Assembly (NCBI RefSeq): GCF_047495875.1
Contig: NC_092461.1
Coordinates: 69,614,299-69,678,298, forward strand
Reading direction: 5' to 3'
From: Pithys albifrons albifrons
Lineage: Eukaryota > Chordata > Aves > Passeriformes > Thamnophilidae
DNA: 64,000 nucleotides
Below the pieces are notes generated by a model. That model was not told the DNA's origin, made no database searches, and saw only the letters and a list, made by a program, of their open reading frames with translations. A program made the translations under genes and the position numbers. Shown in pieces: positions 1-13,300 of this stretch (positions within the stretch are counted from its first letter, which is position 1; each line of letters begins with the position of its first letter).

Positions 1-3000
1 AATTTTTATATTTCAGAGTAAATCCTGAGGTAAATGTCACTACTAAACCAACACTTACCAATTTTTCATTTAATGGATTTGTGATGAAGTGTTGAGCTCA
101 ATAGGAAAAATTAAAAGTTTATTACTGAGCCCTGATGACATAGAAACAGTTGTCTCTGCCTTGAGCAACGGAAAGCACTTGATCATCTCTCTGAGTCGCT
201 GTCAGTCTTATGATACTTAGACATAACTAGTTTGCTTTTGACTTCAATCAGAGAGACCTGTGGCTAAGACAGATCAGAAAATGAAAAGAACATGCCACAG
301 GAAAAACAATGTGATGTCCCTGTTTATATCCATTCACTACAGGAAGCAAATAACCCGGCTTATTTAGAGGTCACTATGAACAGGTTTTCTGTTCCTCAAT
401 AAGATACTGAGTGCAGTCTTAAGATGCTCTCTTTGATGTAAATGTCATGCTGAGGTTCTTTCTCCATAATGATGAGGAGGAACGTTAGAGCTAATACCAA
501 AAGGGTCAATAAGAATGGGGTTTCATCCTGCCAGAATTGCCTGGGATTAGTAAAAGAGTCATCTTCTGGATGCAATCTCATTCTTCTTTCAACTGCCCTC
601 TGATGAATTCAAATATCAAAACAATTTAAAAAGAGACAAGGCTTTGCACAATAATAGAAAACAAATCTTTTTCTGTGTTTTGTTTTTAAAAAGGTCTTTA
701 AGGTTCTTGGCCATAGCAAGAGTTTGAAAAAGCTACTTAAAGCTTGTGATTTAGATGTGCTGTGGTTCTAATTGGTTCTTTTTATTTTAGGGCTTCTTCT
801 AGCTCCCACAGAAGTGAATGGAAATCATTGCAGTCACGACAGGGCCTGATAGATCTGCCTCTCAAGCTGCTCTGCAGGGACACGCTTTTGTTTTCTTGAC
901 TTCTTGTTTATTCTTTTGGAAATACAAGAGGATAACGCATGGAAAAAAAGAGAAAAAAAAAGAAACCCTGGTACAAATGAAGGAACTAAACCAAACTGTT
1001 TGGTTTACCTTAAAACTAACTATAAAACAGTCAATTGCCCTCTGGGTGGGCATAATGTCCATAAGAAGGATGCAGTTCTTCCAAGGGAGGGAACCAACTA
1101 CAGTGGAGGTAAAGGGCAAGGGTAAAACTGGGTCGCTCATAATGGTAAAGGGCCTAGCTGGATTCTAATAAAAAAACTTTAAACCCCTAAATAATCAACA
1201 TGTAAATTAAATTGAAAAAATGTAATGGCCTTAGTATTTGTAGCAGCAATTGTATCTTGGAAAGACACTGAGTGTGGGTCACAATTTGATGACCTTTGCT
1301 GAAGAAGTTACAAACTGCCCTGAAGCAGCAGCTCAGGATGTTGTTCATAAAGTTTACATAGTCAGCTATAGCAGTTTGCAGACATCTTAGATCTTAGAAA
1401 AGAGGGACTATTTTCTCATCTTTTGCAATACTGCTTTTAATTCTTATGAATACTCTGCTATCTGACTCACACACCCAATAAAGACTTTGGGTTTTTTAAG
1501 AACAGCAAAATTATTCTGTCTTGAAAGTGCCACATGGATTTCCTTCCTGTGTGACCTACTCCCAGGACTAGAATAAGATATAAACCTAATCCATGACTAG
1601 AAATGAAGGTGGGCAGAGGAGCTTGAGTTAATGTAACACTTATCTAAATTCTAGAGAATTCAGTCTCATTCTGTGGTGGCAGTATGTGTTTCTGAGGGTA
1701 AAATTGAGGCAAAGAAACAAAAAGTGAACGGAAAGAAACTTTGGGATTTATTTTAGGACTGGTTAGTTAATCTGCTGCTTTATTTCTCAACTTATTACTG
1801 CTCCCCTTTCCCTCTTCACTGAACCTAGCCATCAGCTTGACCAAAGAAAACTCCTTATGTGCCCCAATAAAGATGTAAAATCAAGAAATCACGTAGAAAG
1901 AAAGAGAATGGAACCTCCCTTCTGTTACCCTGGGAATCCACAGGTCAGACCAGTGTATCTAGTGCTGTACACTGACCTCTAAAAAATTTGTGTGATAAAA
2001 CCCTTTGTAAGCCTTCATTAGTTCAACTTGTTTTGCTCTCCAATCTTTGTGGCATCACCCTCGCAAAAGTGAGGGAGGATCTGAGGAAGAAGCTGGTTCC
2101 ATCACCAGCAATGATCCAGTCCCTGTGAGATACAGCCCAGACTATGCACTGCCTGAGAGAACTAGAGAAGGCTGTGAATGATGGAGTTCAGGGAAAAAGA
2201 CAGTTTGTAGGGAAATGTTGTATGCCAGCCAGATCAGAATAGTTTAAATCTCTTTCAAATCTAAATTTCCCATTTTCACATCTTCAAGGATATCTCAAAT
2301 ATTTTTTCTGTTTATAGTATAACAAAAAGTTATACTTCCAAAATCTGCCATAACGTATATTTCTGGTATAATTTCAAAAATATGTATTACCTTTCAGTCT
2401 ACAAATACCATTTGCATTCTCTGAAAGCTGAGGTCTTATTCACTAATTTTTTGCTTATTTATTTAGGGCTCTAGGAGGCAAGTTTTTTAACCTGTGGGTT
2501 TAATGATTTTACTAGGTCAGTACCTTGTTTGCTAGCCATTCATTAAGTCTCATTGACAAAAATTTAAAAAGCTGTTTTGAAGAAGCAAACTTTTACAAAG
2601 TTCCTAGTTTGTCAGTTCACCCACCTAAGACAGTCTACCACTTTCCTTGACATCAAAACCCAAGTAAATTTATATACACTTCAGACTTTGTCCACGGCTT
2701 CTTGGTTCAATATGAAAACAGGGGAATAAAATAGTTCCCTTGTACTCCCAAGGGAATCCCGCTAAGTTAAAGCACTTTTTAATCTCTTGAGCCGGCAGCT
2801 TTATTAGTAAGCGTTTCCCAATCTTCAGGGAAATCTAATTTCACAAATAGATCTGTCACTTCAAACGCAGCTTTCAGTTGCCATCCACCGGAGGACAAAC
2901 GGGGAGAAGGAAGTTTGTCAGAAAAGACCTTTTCTGAGCCCAAGAGTGATTACCAGAGGTTTCTCCATCGACCGCCACCCACCTAAAGTCGATAGTACTC
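1..3000. other. Upstream intergenic sequence, no gene recognised
   Basis: AT-rich noncoding sequence. The short open frames here (for example near 818-1168) have biased, low-complexity translations and no recognisable domain. AATAAA hexamers occur at 1477 and near 1866, but nothing links them to a transcript. From the human gene order, the gene to the left would be RB1CC1, transcribed in the same direction, but no RB1CC1 coding sequence is visible. Confidence 0.6.
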
Positions 3001-3022
3001 AAATGAGCACGCCGGTGCGGAC

Positions 3023-3030
3023 TATATAAG
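3023..3030 (+). promoter_or_regulatory. ALKAL1: TATA box of the ALKAL1 upstream promoter
   Basis: The octamer TATATAAG lies at the edge where AT-rich sequence turns sharply GC-rich. A start site about 30 nt downstream (around 3053) would give a short GC-rich leader ending at a consensus donor (AAG|GTAAGC, GT at 3197). The position, strand and linked splice site support a core promoter for ALKAL1. The exact start site is inferred. Confidence 0.55.
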
Positions 3031-3052
3031 AGAAGCGCATGGCCCTGGAGGG

Positions 3053-3196
3053 CGCATCCCCCATCTCCGGGCGCAGCACTCAGCGCCCCGCTCCGCGCTC
3101 GGCGGAGCCTCCGCGGGGACACGGGCTCTCCGAGGGCGGCCCAGGACCTCGTTGCTCAGCCCGCACGCACTCCGCCGGACTCGCCTCCGTCTGAAG
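3053..3196 (+). other. ALKAL1: Predicted noncoding first exon (5' UTR) of ALKAL1
   Basis: GC-rich segment between the TATA box and a strong donor, AAG|GTAAGC, with GT at 3197-3198. The matching acceptor is the pyrimidine-rich tract ending in CAG at 4051-4053, 10 nt before the ALKAL1 start codon. The left boundary is estimated from TATA spacing only. Confidence 0.45.
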
Positions 3197-3812
3197 GTAA
3201 GCAGACGCCCGCCAGGTCGCTGGAGGGGACCTCGGCGTGGAGCGGGCAGGAGCCCGCTGCCCTGGCAGCGAAGCCCTGGTTGTTCCCCGCGTTACTCTCC
3301 GGGTTTGCCGAGCGGCGGCGGCGGAGGCAGGGAGAGCCCGAAGCCGTCGGGGAGAGCTGGCTCCCTTGCGGCTCCGATTAACTTCTTCGCTCCAGAGGAT
3401 TTGCAAGGGATGCCAAGTATAAAACAGTTTGTAAATAACTGAATTTCCCTCCCTCCCCCTTAATCCTACCCGTTTTCTATAATTAGAATAGCTTACTTAG
3501 GGGCATTAAGCGCCGCTCTTGAAGCCCTAGCCTGTTGTAATTGGTTTTGCCCTTTACACCCCGATTTGCAGCAGTTCCGATATAACTCGCCCCTCACTGA
3601 ACTGCATCCAGTAGCCCGTCCGTGCTCTATTACCCGAACCCCACCGTGTGGCCTTGCTCGGAGGCGGCGGGCGGATGGGCAGCCCGTCCCGCCGGCGGAG
3701 CAAGGAGGCACCGGCGAGGGCTCCTTGGGCAATGGGAGCCGAGCAAATCCTCTGCAAAACCCTGCACCGCGAATATGCGCGGCGGGTTTAATACCCTTCC
3801 CCTAATCCGCGC

Positions 3813-3819
3813 CTATAAA
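3813..3819 (+). promoter_or_regulatory. ALKAL1: Second TATA-like element, possible alternative ALKAL1 promoter
   Basis: CTATAAA sits in GC-rich sequence about 250 bp before the start codon. Initiation about 30 nt downstream would give an unspliced leader containing an out-of-frame ATG at 3984 and an in-frame ATG at 4004. The latter would add 20 residues before the signal peptide. Whether it is used cannot be told from sequence. Confidence 0.3.
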
Positions 3820-4063
3820 CGCACGCTCCGGGGAGCCGGGCGAACGCGGCGAGACTGCCCGGGGGCTAGCAGGGAGGCGCGGCGGGGCCGGGGGTGGCGG
3901 CCCGTCGGGTCTCCGCACCGGGAGGGCTGAGCCCGGCCCGGGCGTGCGGGAGCGGCGGGAGGGGAGGTGCCCCCGGGCGCGGCATGGGGGGCGGGCGGGT
4001 GAGATGCGGACCGGGCCCTGCGCTGACCGCCTTCGCCCTCTGCCTCCTCCCAGCTCCGCAGAG

Positions 4064-4391
4064 ATGCGAGGGGCGAAGAAGCGCCAGGCGCTGCCCGCTA
4101 TCGTGCTCCTGCTGCTGGCCTCGGCCCCGCCGCCGCCGGGCGCCGAGGGCAGGGACGTGCCCGCCGCCGGAGCTGAGCGGGGGGCGCTGCTCGACATCCT
4201 CCTGCAAGCCCTGGGAGACGACGGCCGCCCGCTGCCTCCCCGCCCGCCGCGGAGGGACAGAGTGATCTCCCGGCGGTACAGCGGCGGCGGCGTCCCCCCG
4301 GCAGACCCCCGCGCCGCCGCCGCCCCCCGCCCTGCCCCAGCCGCCGCCGCCCCGCCGCCCCCGCGGCTCTTCGCCGCCGCCCGGCACGGAG
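4064..4391 (+). CDS. ALKAL1: ALKAL1 coding exon 1: start, signal peptide, variable N-terminal half
   Basis: Encodes residues 1-109 plus the first base of codon 110. The ATG at 4064 was chosen because it directly precedes a good signal peptide and lies just after the acceptor at 4051-4053. An in-frame ATG at 4004 would place 20 Arg/Pro-rich residues in front of it. The exon ends GAG|GTAAGAG, with GT at 4392. After the signal peptide comes a short leucine-rich stretch, [10 protein letters not shown] (residues 41-50), then basic clusters PPRRDR and ISRRYS that might be cleaved by proprotein convertases (inference), then Ala/Pro runs. Composition is extremely GC-rich, as is common in bird first exons. 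Confidence 0.88.
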
Positions 4392-7300
4392 GTAAGAGCT
4401 GCCGCGCTGCCCCGCGTAGGGAGCCCCGGCTGCAGCCCACTCCAGATCCCGTCCCTGCCACCTCCTCCAGCGGCCCAACCCGACGGCTCCTTCGCCGCCC
4501 AGCCCGATGCGGGAGGGAGCGGGCGAGTGGGAGGTGGGGTGGGGGTTGCGCTGCGACGGCCCCGTGGCAGCCACGGCGGTTTCTGCCTTTGCTGGGTTCA
4601 AGCCCCACTGAGGGTAAGACAGCCCAGCCCCACTCTCTGCCTGGAGCTGTGGCGAGTGTCCAAGGCGTAGTGAAGGAGAGGGTCACTGGGGCTTCAGCAC
4701 CTTCTGCCGAGAGGTCAGGTGCCGTCATCGGTGATGTACAGACCCTCAAAGCAAGTCTTCCAGCTTCCCTACACTGCCGCGCAGCACTGGTGAAGCCCCG
4801 TTTCTCCTCAATCTTAGGACTGCTCCTCTGATTTGTGCAAGGAGGAAAAATGACTAATCTGAGGGACAGCTGTCTGGACTTATCCTTTAAACTTCCTCTT
4901 CAACTTTACAGGTTCCCGTGTGATGCATTTTTCTAGTTTTGTAGGGCAGGTGTGGAAGATCAGGCTGCACTGGGCACAGGGTCTTGTTTCACCTTTCAGA
5001 GGATGCTCAGACTGGGGCACGAAGGTGTCTCCAGCACTGGCAAAGCCAGGCTGGGCTGTGACAGCAGGGAGAGTTCAGAGCCGAGCACAGCTGCTTGGTG
5101 ATACTCACGTTGTCCTTGGTCAGGAAACCGTCACAACTGAGTTTGATGCAAAGCCATGCAAAAACTTTTCTTACTAGAATGAAGCTGCCTGAGGGGTTTG
5201 TGTGGGCTAGTATGGTGCAGTTCATCAAAAAGGAGATTGTAGTGACTGTCCTTGGCTGTAGCTCACCAATGGTTTTCTCTTGTTTGCCAGAGACCCTACT
5301 GGAGAGAAACCAAACTAAGGGAACCCAAGGAAGTTCATTTTCTTAGGGATTTGTGTCCCTGGAGAGAGCCCTTGTGGCTGATGGCTGGTATGGGTGAAGC
5401 TGAGATGCAGCCCTCCACAAGTCTTGCTGGTGGACTCACTCTTTTCTGTTCAGTAGTCTGCTTTAAAGAAAATTAAACCCCATTTTGGAAAACCTTCAAG
5501 GTGGGTGACAACTTCAGAATTTAATAGGTGAATAACTGATTGGTAGGGCAGGCACTTGTGCCCGGAGATTGCTGCACATTCTATGGAAACTGGGCTAAAA
5601 AAAAAAGAGTTTATCAATCAAAAAGTAATTTGTGCTTTGGCCTTGAAAGCTTCTCAGTGTTATCTGCCTCAGGTACTGAGCAGTACATCAGTAAGGCGTT
5701 GTAGTGTCCCAGTTAACTTCCAGATATTCCTGCTTTTTCAGACTGTTAAGACTGTGGTAGTTAAGGAAAACCAACCCAAACCAGATTGCCACAGATTTGT
5801 GTGCTGATTGAAGAAGGTACTAGGTTATGACTGGTCATAACTGTTTACTTACAGGGTTTTTTCTGTATATGTTGTGGGCAAAACCAGAGTTCAGGAAAAA
5901 AAAAAGTAAAATGGTCTTTTCAAGGCAGAATACATGAAGGCTTACCTGTGTCTTCTTTTCAAGGGAATGAAAGATAAGTGTGATATTTTAGGCCTAGACT
6001 GGGCTTTAGGTTCTCATAATAGGTCCTAACAGGCTGTCAGCTGACCTGGGGACACAGATTGACACAAATAGAAAAGTATGAACCTGAGACTCACTCTCAA
6101 TCTATACTTTGCAATAATTATTGCAATAATTACTAGTAGCAAGTGTCTTGAGGAAAAAAAATTGTTTTGTATAACTGCATCTCCCATTTGACAAGTTTGC
6201 TTCTAACTAATTCTATTTAACTATAGAATGCATAAATATTTAATTATATTTATATAACTTTGAAGGGGACCTTTCTGGAATCCATCAGTACTGTATATCA
6301 TAAAGTTTAGTTTTCTATTGTTACTTCTAGTAACTATGTTACTAAATATTAATCCTGTTTCTATAAAGAAGGATCCTTAGAAAAATTCTCCAGTTGCCCC
6401 TGGCAATGGTTCGGTGTCCTATGGGCAGCCACAAAGGCAGCTTTCTCTCCAGCCTAGAAAGGGCAGATCCACAGTTTAAATAATAGTCACATTTTCATAT
6501 TAATTCCATTTTTTTGTAACAAACATCTAGAATACAAATCAGTACCTGTCATGATGGCGTGTGCTTCTTTTTTAAGGTAGAGAACTGTGACAAACCTTTT
6601 CTGACAGGTCATTAACTCTTTTTCACAACTCCTGAAACCAACACATCAATGGCAGCTTTTTACTCCAGCTGGTAGTAGCTGATCATCAACAGGAAAGAAT
6701 GTCTTATCTTCCCTTCAGTCAGGAAAGTTGTTGTATTCAGTTGAATACTCAGCCAAGCGTTTAAAACTGGAGTTATATATTTGGATTGTCTGTAGTTGTT
6801 GAAAATCAATCCCAAGTGTCTGATTTAAGACAGCTGAGCAGCTCAATTGCTTCTTTTGTTTGAAACAAAAAGCATCTGAAACAGTGTTGTATACAGAACA
6901 GGGAATGCAAGATGAATATTTTCTGTATGTTATCTCTTTTTTGTTTTCTGAGGATGTTACTCCAAATTATCAGTGAGTTGAATAGCAGGAGGACTTAAAT
7001 GTGCTTCCCCTCCTCTTCTCTCATTCCCTTACTCTAGGGATTCACTTCAGCGTTAGTTTAGTCACACCATGGGCTAACTCAACTCACTGAGCTGCATTTC
7101 CACACACTTTTATTTAATTTGAAGACTTTTAAAATTATTTATATAGTGAGAGAGCTGGTCTAGAGTGTTACTAGGTGAAATCTAAGAATACCACAAGGCA
7201 AGTGGCTAGAGCGCATGACCAGGAATGAGGTTTGAGAGGGGATGGGACCTCCTCCTTAAATTTAGTTCAAGACATAATAGAAAAACACTGCACCATAGGA

Positions 7301-10300
7301 CACAAAGAAGCAGAAATGAGGAGAGCAAAATGCTACCTGTCAGACATCATACATGTACTTCTCATTTATAGATACATAAATAGGCTATAAAAGCCAGAAG
7401 GTTTGGTCTGTGATGCCCCATCTGGATGTGGCTTGCAGGTGGTTCAAGGGCAGGTCCTGGGCTAGAACTATATCATGGGAGTAGCAGTTGTTCTCTAGTT
7501 CATGTGGTTTTGTTGCAGGGCAAAGGGGCATGACTGAAATAGGAATGATGAACACTCAGACTTGCCCTGCTATGTTGGGGCAGTGAGCTGCTGTGACCTG
7601 CCCAGAAATGACTCCTTAGGTCTTTCTTCTTCCTTAATAATCAGGGATATAGTCATAGGAAAATGTGTATTACGGTTCTTGTAGAACCCGGAAGGACACC
7701 CACATATGCAAGAAAGATACCAGTTTCACCATCACTTTAGCTGTCTTAACATCTTATCCCTTTTATCCCTGCATATTCAAGAGTCTTATCTCGAACAGAT
7801 CTGTCGCTGCTTTTCTTGGTGACCTGATTAATGAGAGTGAGCTTTTACTCTGAAGAGTATATTTACAAGAAATTCCAACTAACCAAAATGCAATCTTTAT
7901 CTTTTGCTTGGATTTCTTGTAGGATGTCACTAAAAACATGAGTTGTTCCTTTGAATTATCGTATCTAGTGGGATTAAATTTTCTGTCATAACAACCTTTA
8001 CTTGCCTGATTTCCATGAAGTTTCTATGCTTGACTATGATTTTTTTTTCACTAAAAAGTATCTCATATAGTTTTTAAGTTTAATGATGATAGTTCCTCAA
8101 TGGGCAATCTTTTTTTTTAGCTATCCCTTTCTTCTGATGCATAACTGTGGTCAGGGTCTTTTTATGAAGAAAATGGGTATTTTTGCAAAGACAAGATTCA
8201 ACATCAGGTTATTTTTGGATGTCACATCAGGGAAACTAATAGTTTGTCATTCTTCTCAGATTTTCTTTGTTATCTTTATCCAAACGCTTTCCACAGAACC
8301 AGAATAGCTTCTGCGTAATTAGATATAAAGAAATCTTGAGAAATAAAAAATCTGCATTAACTTTTCTTTCCTTACATATTCCCCACCACAGTGGAGAAAG
8401 GAGCTGTCTAAACCTACATGGATTAGGGGCTGAAATTTCTTTTTGTGCTGGGAGACTAGCACATGGAAAAGCATTAATTTTAAAACATTTTGAGTCATTG
8501 ATTTTCAAGCATGAAGCAATTAAGATAAATATTACTCGCATTTTACTAGTATGTTCAAATTAGCCTCCTGAACATATCTACTTCAGATTTAGAATAACAT
8601 ATCAGAGAAGAGAAATAGCCCTCCACCTATTTAAACTTTGAGGTTACACTTCAGTTTTATGCCAAAATTTCTAACACATCAGCAGCAGAAAACTGTAAGG
8701 TGCCCCATGGGCTAGTTTAACCATTATTCCTAATGAATTAAATTTGAAAGACATGTTTGATATTTATTTTAGTTTATGGTTGAATCAAAACTATGTATAC
8801 TTATGTTGGGCATAAGAAACGTTTTGTTCTTTTTACTCACTTGAAAAATCTCCTGTAAGTGTACTGATAGTTACAGCTGGAAGTCCCTAATTCTGCAAGA
8901 CCTGCTGTGCCTAATACTAATCTACTTCAGTGATATATTTACAGATCTGGAATAAAAAGAGACTACTGAGAAACGTAAACCTTATCTCTAGGAAATTAAA
9001 ATGTATGACATGACATAACACAGAGTTTCTTGTAAAACCTATGTGTTGTCCAATTATCATTCTTACTAATAAAATAGCTTATTTATTTATTTATTTTAGC
9101 ATATTGCGTTAATAGGAATTTCTAGGCATTCGGGAGACTTAAAAGAAGGTGAGAGTTAATAGATTTATTTTCTCCAAAATCACATTTTACCAAAATAGAC
9201 ATTACCTCAGAAATTAGCAAAACAGTGGGTGAAATGGATTCAAACGAATAACTGTTACATTAAAAACTCCAAATAAATTCTGTTGAATATAGTAATCACT
9301 ACTGATTCTACAACTAGTTTTTGAATAAATTATTTTTACAGTGAAATTAATGGGTAGGCTTTTCTAGACGGGAACCAGGCAACCATATTCTGCATTCAGA
9401 ATCTTAATATAATCCATATTCTAAATGTTTATTTTTATTGAGAGAGACATGGCATGAAAATAAATTCAAAATCTGCATATTCAAGATCTATTGTTTAAAA
9501 GAAAATATATTCTCATAAATTAACAAACTGAAGGAATCATATTGGAAGCAGTGAAGATGCCATAGGACAATATGCTTCCCAGGCCAATGGTTACTGAGGC
9601 AGGATCAGAGGGGCTGTGACAATCTCACCACATCATGAGGCAGAAATATAAACAGTCCCAATGAGTTCAGTGGAAATAAGCATTACCTCTGCTTGTATCA
9701 AGATTAGGTGTCAGTTCTACCCAAAAGATGCAGGTGGGCAGGATACATTTTTTTGACTAGTGTTTCATATGGATGAGGAGAAGGAATTAGTTTTCATTAA
9801 ATACCTTGACAGTATTTTGATCTCAAACCCATCCTCAAATTTTCCTTGATAAATTCTCCTAAACAAGTTGATACTGGCCACTTTTATTGATCCATTTGTT
9901 TGATGCTTCCTGTAACAAATACATACTTCCACACAGCTATAAGTTTAATACTGACAAATGCCTATTTGCAACTGTATTTGTATTCATAAGAAAATTTTGC
10001 TTTTTGCATAATTTTTGCAGTTTTTAATAGAAAGGACCTTGACTTTGCTTTTCTTTTAGGTCAGCTGTTCTTTTTCACCTGCATTTCCTTCCAGAAAATG
10101 TTACCTTTGTACTAGTTCCCCAATCTGTAAGATGTCCATCATCCTAGTGTCTTTAGTTTGCATGCCGAGTTTCTTAATTTCTAACTTATTTAAGTCCCAA
10201 ATGGTGCAGAGATTATATGTTTCTTCAGCCTTCAATTCTACCCAAGTGCTTGGATCTGTCATGATAGTTCCTTCATGGTTATGATACCTTTGTGACCTGT

Positions 10301-13300
10301 CACACTACTGCTAAGTTTCTTTATAACTTTTAATAGCAATACTCCATGTTTGGCAAACATAACTGCCAGTCAGTAGAGCCAGACCACTGAACAAAGGCAT
10401 CTGAAATCTAGGAAAAGCCAGAAGTCTTCCATTTCATGGTGGAGAATGTCAAGTCTATGGACCAACTCTGACAGCTGATGAGCAGAGATAAAACAAGTTG
10501 TTACATACATAGAGGCTTAAAATATAATGAAGTCCGTCAGAGTAGTCCTTCAAATGAAGTGATGACACTGACTCTTCAAGTAGCTTTGCTCTCTCTCCCA
10601 GTAATCACAGTGAAGAGCTCTTGATGTCTGCGAGTATTGACCTGATGTTGAAGTGTCCTGACACAGGAAGGGAGAAGCCTCATGGAACCACAGTACACCA
10701 AGAGGGAAATATTTCAGATGACAAGTGCTGTTCCAGGAGCAAGACAGGATGTCAACATATGGAAAGCCTTAGCCAGTAAAGGATGATCTTCAGGGTTTTG
10801 TTTTAGTCTTATTTCATATTTTTGTAAAAACTGTATTTAACATGACAAGAGACACAGCTGCCAATGTGTACAGTTCTGGCCCGAGAGCTCTGGATGTCAG
10901 ACTGGGCCTGAAGTACACTGAAGGACTCCTCAAATATGAAAGGAACTGAATAACCTAGAAGACAGAAGTTTTGTTTCAAAGTTGATCTGAATGTATAACT
11001 GTCTGTTATTCAGGAACAGCATGCATTTAGAGTTAGTCTAGCTTGTCCTTGAGCCTGTGAGCACACCGAAGAGTTGATATATCTTGTGTGTTTTTTTCTC
11101 TTTATTTTAGGCACAATTTGATTTTTCAATCAAGAGAGAAAGGCAGGTCTCTGTGTTTTACTGGTTTGTGTTTTCAAGAGTTAGTCTGCCATGGAAAGAC
11201 TCTGAGAGGTGCAAGAATGGTAGTGCACATGTTAAGTCTTTGTAATGCCTTTAGCCTTGAAAATACAGTGCTTCTTATCTGGAGATGTTGATTATTAAAT
11301 TTGCATGTATACAGGGAGAAAGATTTAAAAAGGCGCAAAGTGTTACTGTGCATACATACATATAGGCACACACATTCCTCTTTTAATTAATAGGGTTTGA
11401 GGGTAATTTGAGTGATAATGATGCAATGTTTCAGATGACATGTGATTTGAAAGTTACAAAGATGCCTTATAAAGGTAGACTATATTTTCCAAAGTGTTAA
11501 CACTACATAAAAATAATTACATAGTAGTAGTAGTCACTGTGCAAAGCTGTAAGCAAAGCCTCATAATCAGTGAGAGACCAGAGAGAGATGCACCATGTGT
11601 GAAAATAGCCACTGGAAGGCTGCAGAGAGAAAGGGGAAAGTGGTTCCAGGTCTAAAATACATGTAGAGCCACTGTCCACATTGAAATCATCTTACTTGTA
11701 AAGAAGATCTCTCCATGTGACCTAAAAGTAGTTTGTAGGAGGCGGGAAATATCCCCCTTAATAACACCTCCCTGTTTTCTAGAGAACTAACATTTTCAGT
11801 GGTGTTTTTCTAGTACTTTTCACTAAAGTAAAAAAAACAAAACCAGCAACAAACAAAATGACTTAAATGTGACCATATCTTATGTTAATAATCTATAGGA
11901 CTTGTTTTGAAATACACCAAATAAGTGCACTTTAACAGCCATGATATATATGTCTTTTTTTTTTTTTTACTACATGAATTCAGCTGGTATTGTACTAAAA
12001 ATTTTTTTCATAATTTTTGGCTTACTTCTGGTTTTGATGATGAAGAACAATATTAAAGCAGACTACTAGAAAAGAATATAGCAGTTTCTGAATGTATGCC
12101 CACAGGAGTAGTGTTCCTTGGAATGAAATATATGCTCTTAGCTGGAAAAACGTGTTGCTGGGACACTTTTTTCTTTTGTTTTGACACCTAAGTAGCTACA
12201 TACAGTTCCTGCCCATGAGGCTACAACTGAAACTTAACTCTAATGATGAAAACATGTCAAAAAGAAATTTGCAAAATTACTAAAATCTGGTAAAGATACA
12301 TGATGGGAAGCATTTTGCTATGAAATGTGCAGCTTATCTCCCATGAAAGCCTCAGTTGATGGTTAGGCTTTTCTATTCAGAGATGAATGTTTCATTTTGC
12401 CACTTTTGAATTGGAGGTTATTACATTTGTGGAAGTCCTACAGGCTATTTATTCATGTTTTGTGGGTTTTTAATATCGGTCAAGTGGAAAACAGTTGCTC
12501 CAATGAGGGAATTGATTGACTATTGATTACATACTGAGGGCACAATTCTTTAGGTTATAAACAAGATGAAGGATCCAAGCATTTGATTGATTAGAGGCCA
12601 TTTTTGTAATATCCTATGTTTTATAATTGCTGCACCAAAAATCATTGATGTGCAGCGGTCCACTGATTTTGCTAAAACAGTGCACAAAAATATGTTTGTT
12701 TAGTACAGGCTTTAACTCCAGTGAAAAATAGTGTTCAGAGTTTTTGATCTCATTACTTTGTTTTTAATCACACAGTTAAAATTTATGTAGTCAAAAAATC
12801 CCACTCATAGTAAAGGCACAACTTTGCATATTAGGAATATTATTTAAACTTCCAAAGAGAGTTTTAAGTTTTATGTTTTGATTTGGTTTGTTTGTTTTGT
12901 TTTGTTTTTTAAGTCTACTAGCTTTTTCTTTTCAATTCAAGTAAATTGCTTAGATTGTATTTTAGTACACATCTTTATACATGATTTGAGATCTCTATCT
13001 TTGGCTTAAAGGAAAACATTTAAGGTTCCATCTTCAAAGCAATTGTAGTCATGTTCCTTGTTTGGTTTAGGCAGCTTCCAGAGTGACATAGCACAGAGCT
13101 AATTAATTATGTTTTCCTTTTCACTTGAACCTGTAAAATAAAGGTGAAAAGTAGAATAAAACTCTACTGGAAAACAGTCAGACATATTTTTATTTTTTCT
13201 TAACCTTTAATGTTTATGATATGTTGAGGTAGAAGGAACCTTTGAAATGAAGTGTTAGGAAATGCATCCTTGTCAGTATATGTGGCAGGACTGGAAATGT

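Larger units (their letters stand above)
3050..4620. promoter_or_regulatory. GC-rich, CpG-dense promoter island
   Basis: A dense GC- and CpG-rich block spans the presumed first exon, the first intron, the first coding exon and the start of the next intron. Flanking DNA on both sides is AT-rich. An island of this kind over the 5' end fits a developmental vertebrate promoter. Boundaries were judged by eye. Confidence 0.7.

Noticed and set aside
818..1168. 116-codon + strand frame upstream of ALKAL1
   Set aside because: Lysine-rich low-complexity translation with overlapping open frames on both strands and no recognised family.
3802..4749. Minus-strand 315-codon frame opposite the ALKAL1 first exon
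   Set aside because: Antisense shadow of GC-rich sequence with low-complexity translation and no domain.
3944..4831. Uninterrupted 295-codon frame containing the ALKAL1 first coding exon
   Set aside because: It begins at a GTG in GC-rich leader sequence and runs through the donor at 4392. Only 4064-4391 is supported by the signal peptide, the splice sites and continuity into the conserved domain.
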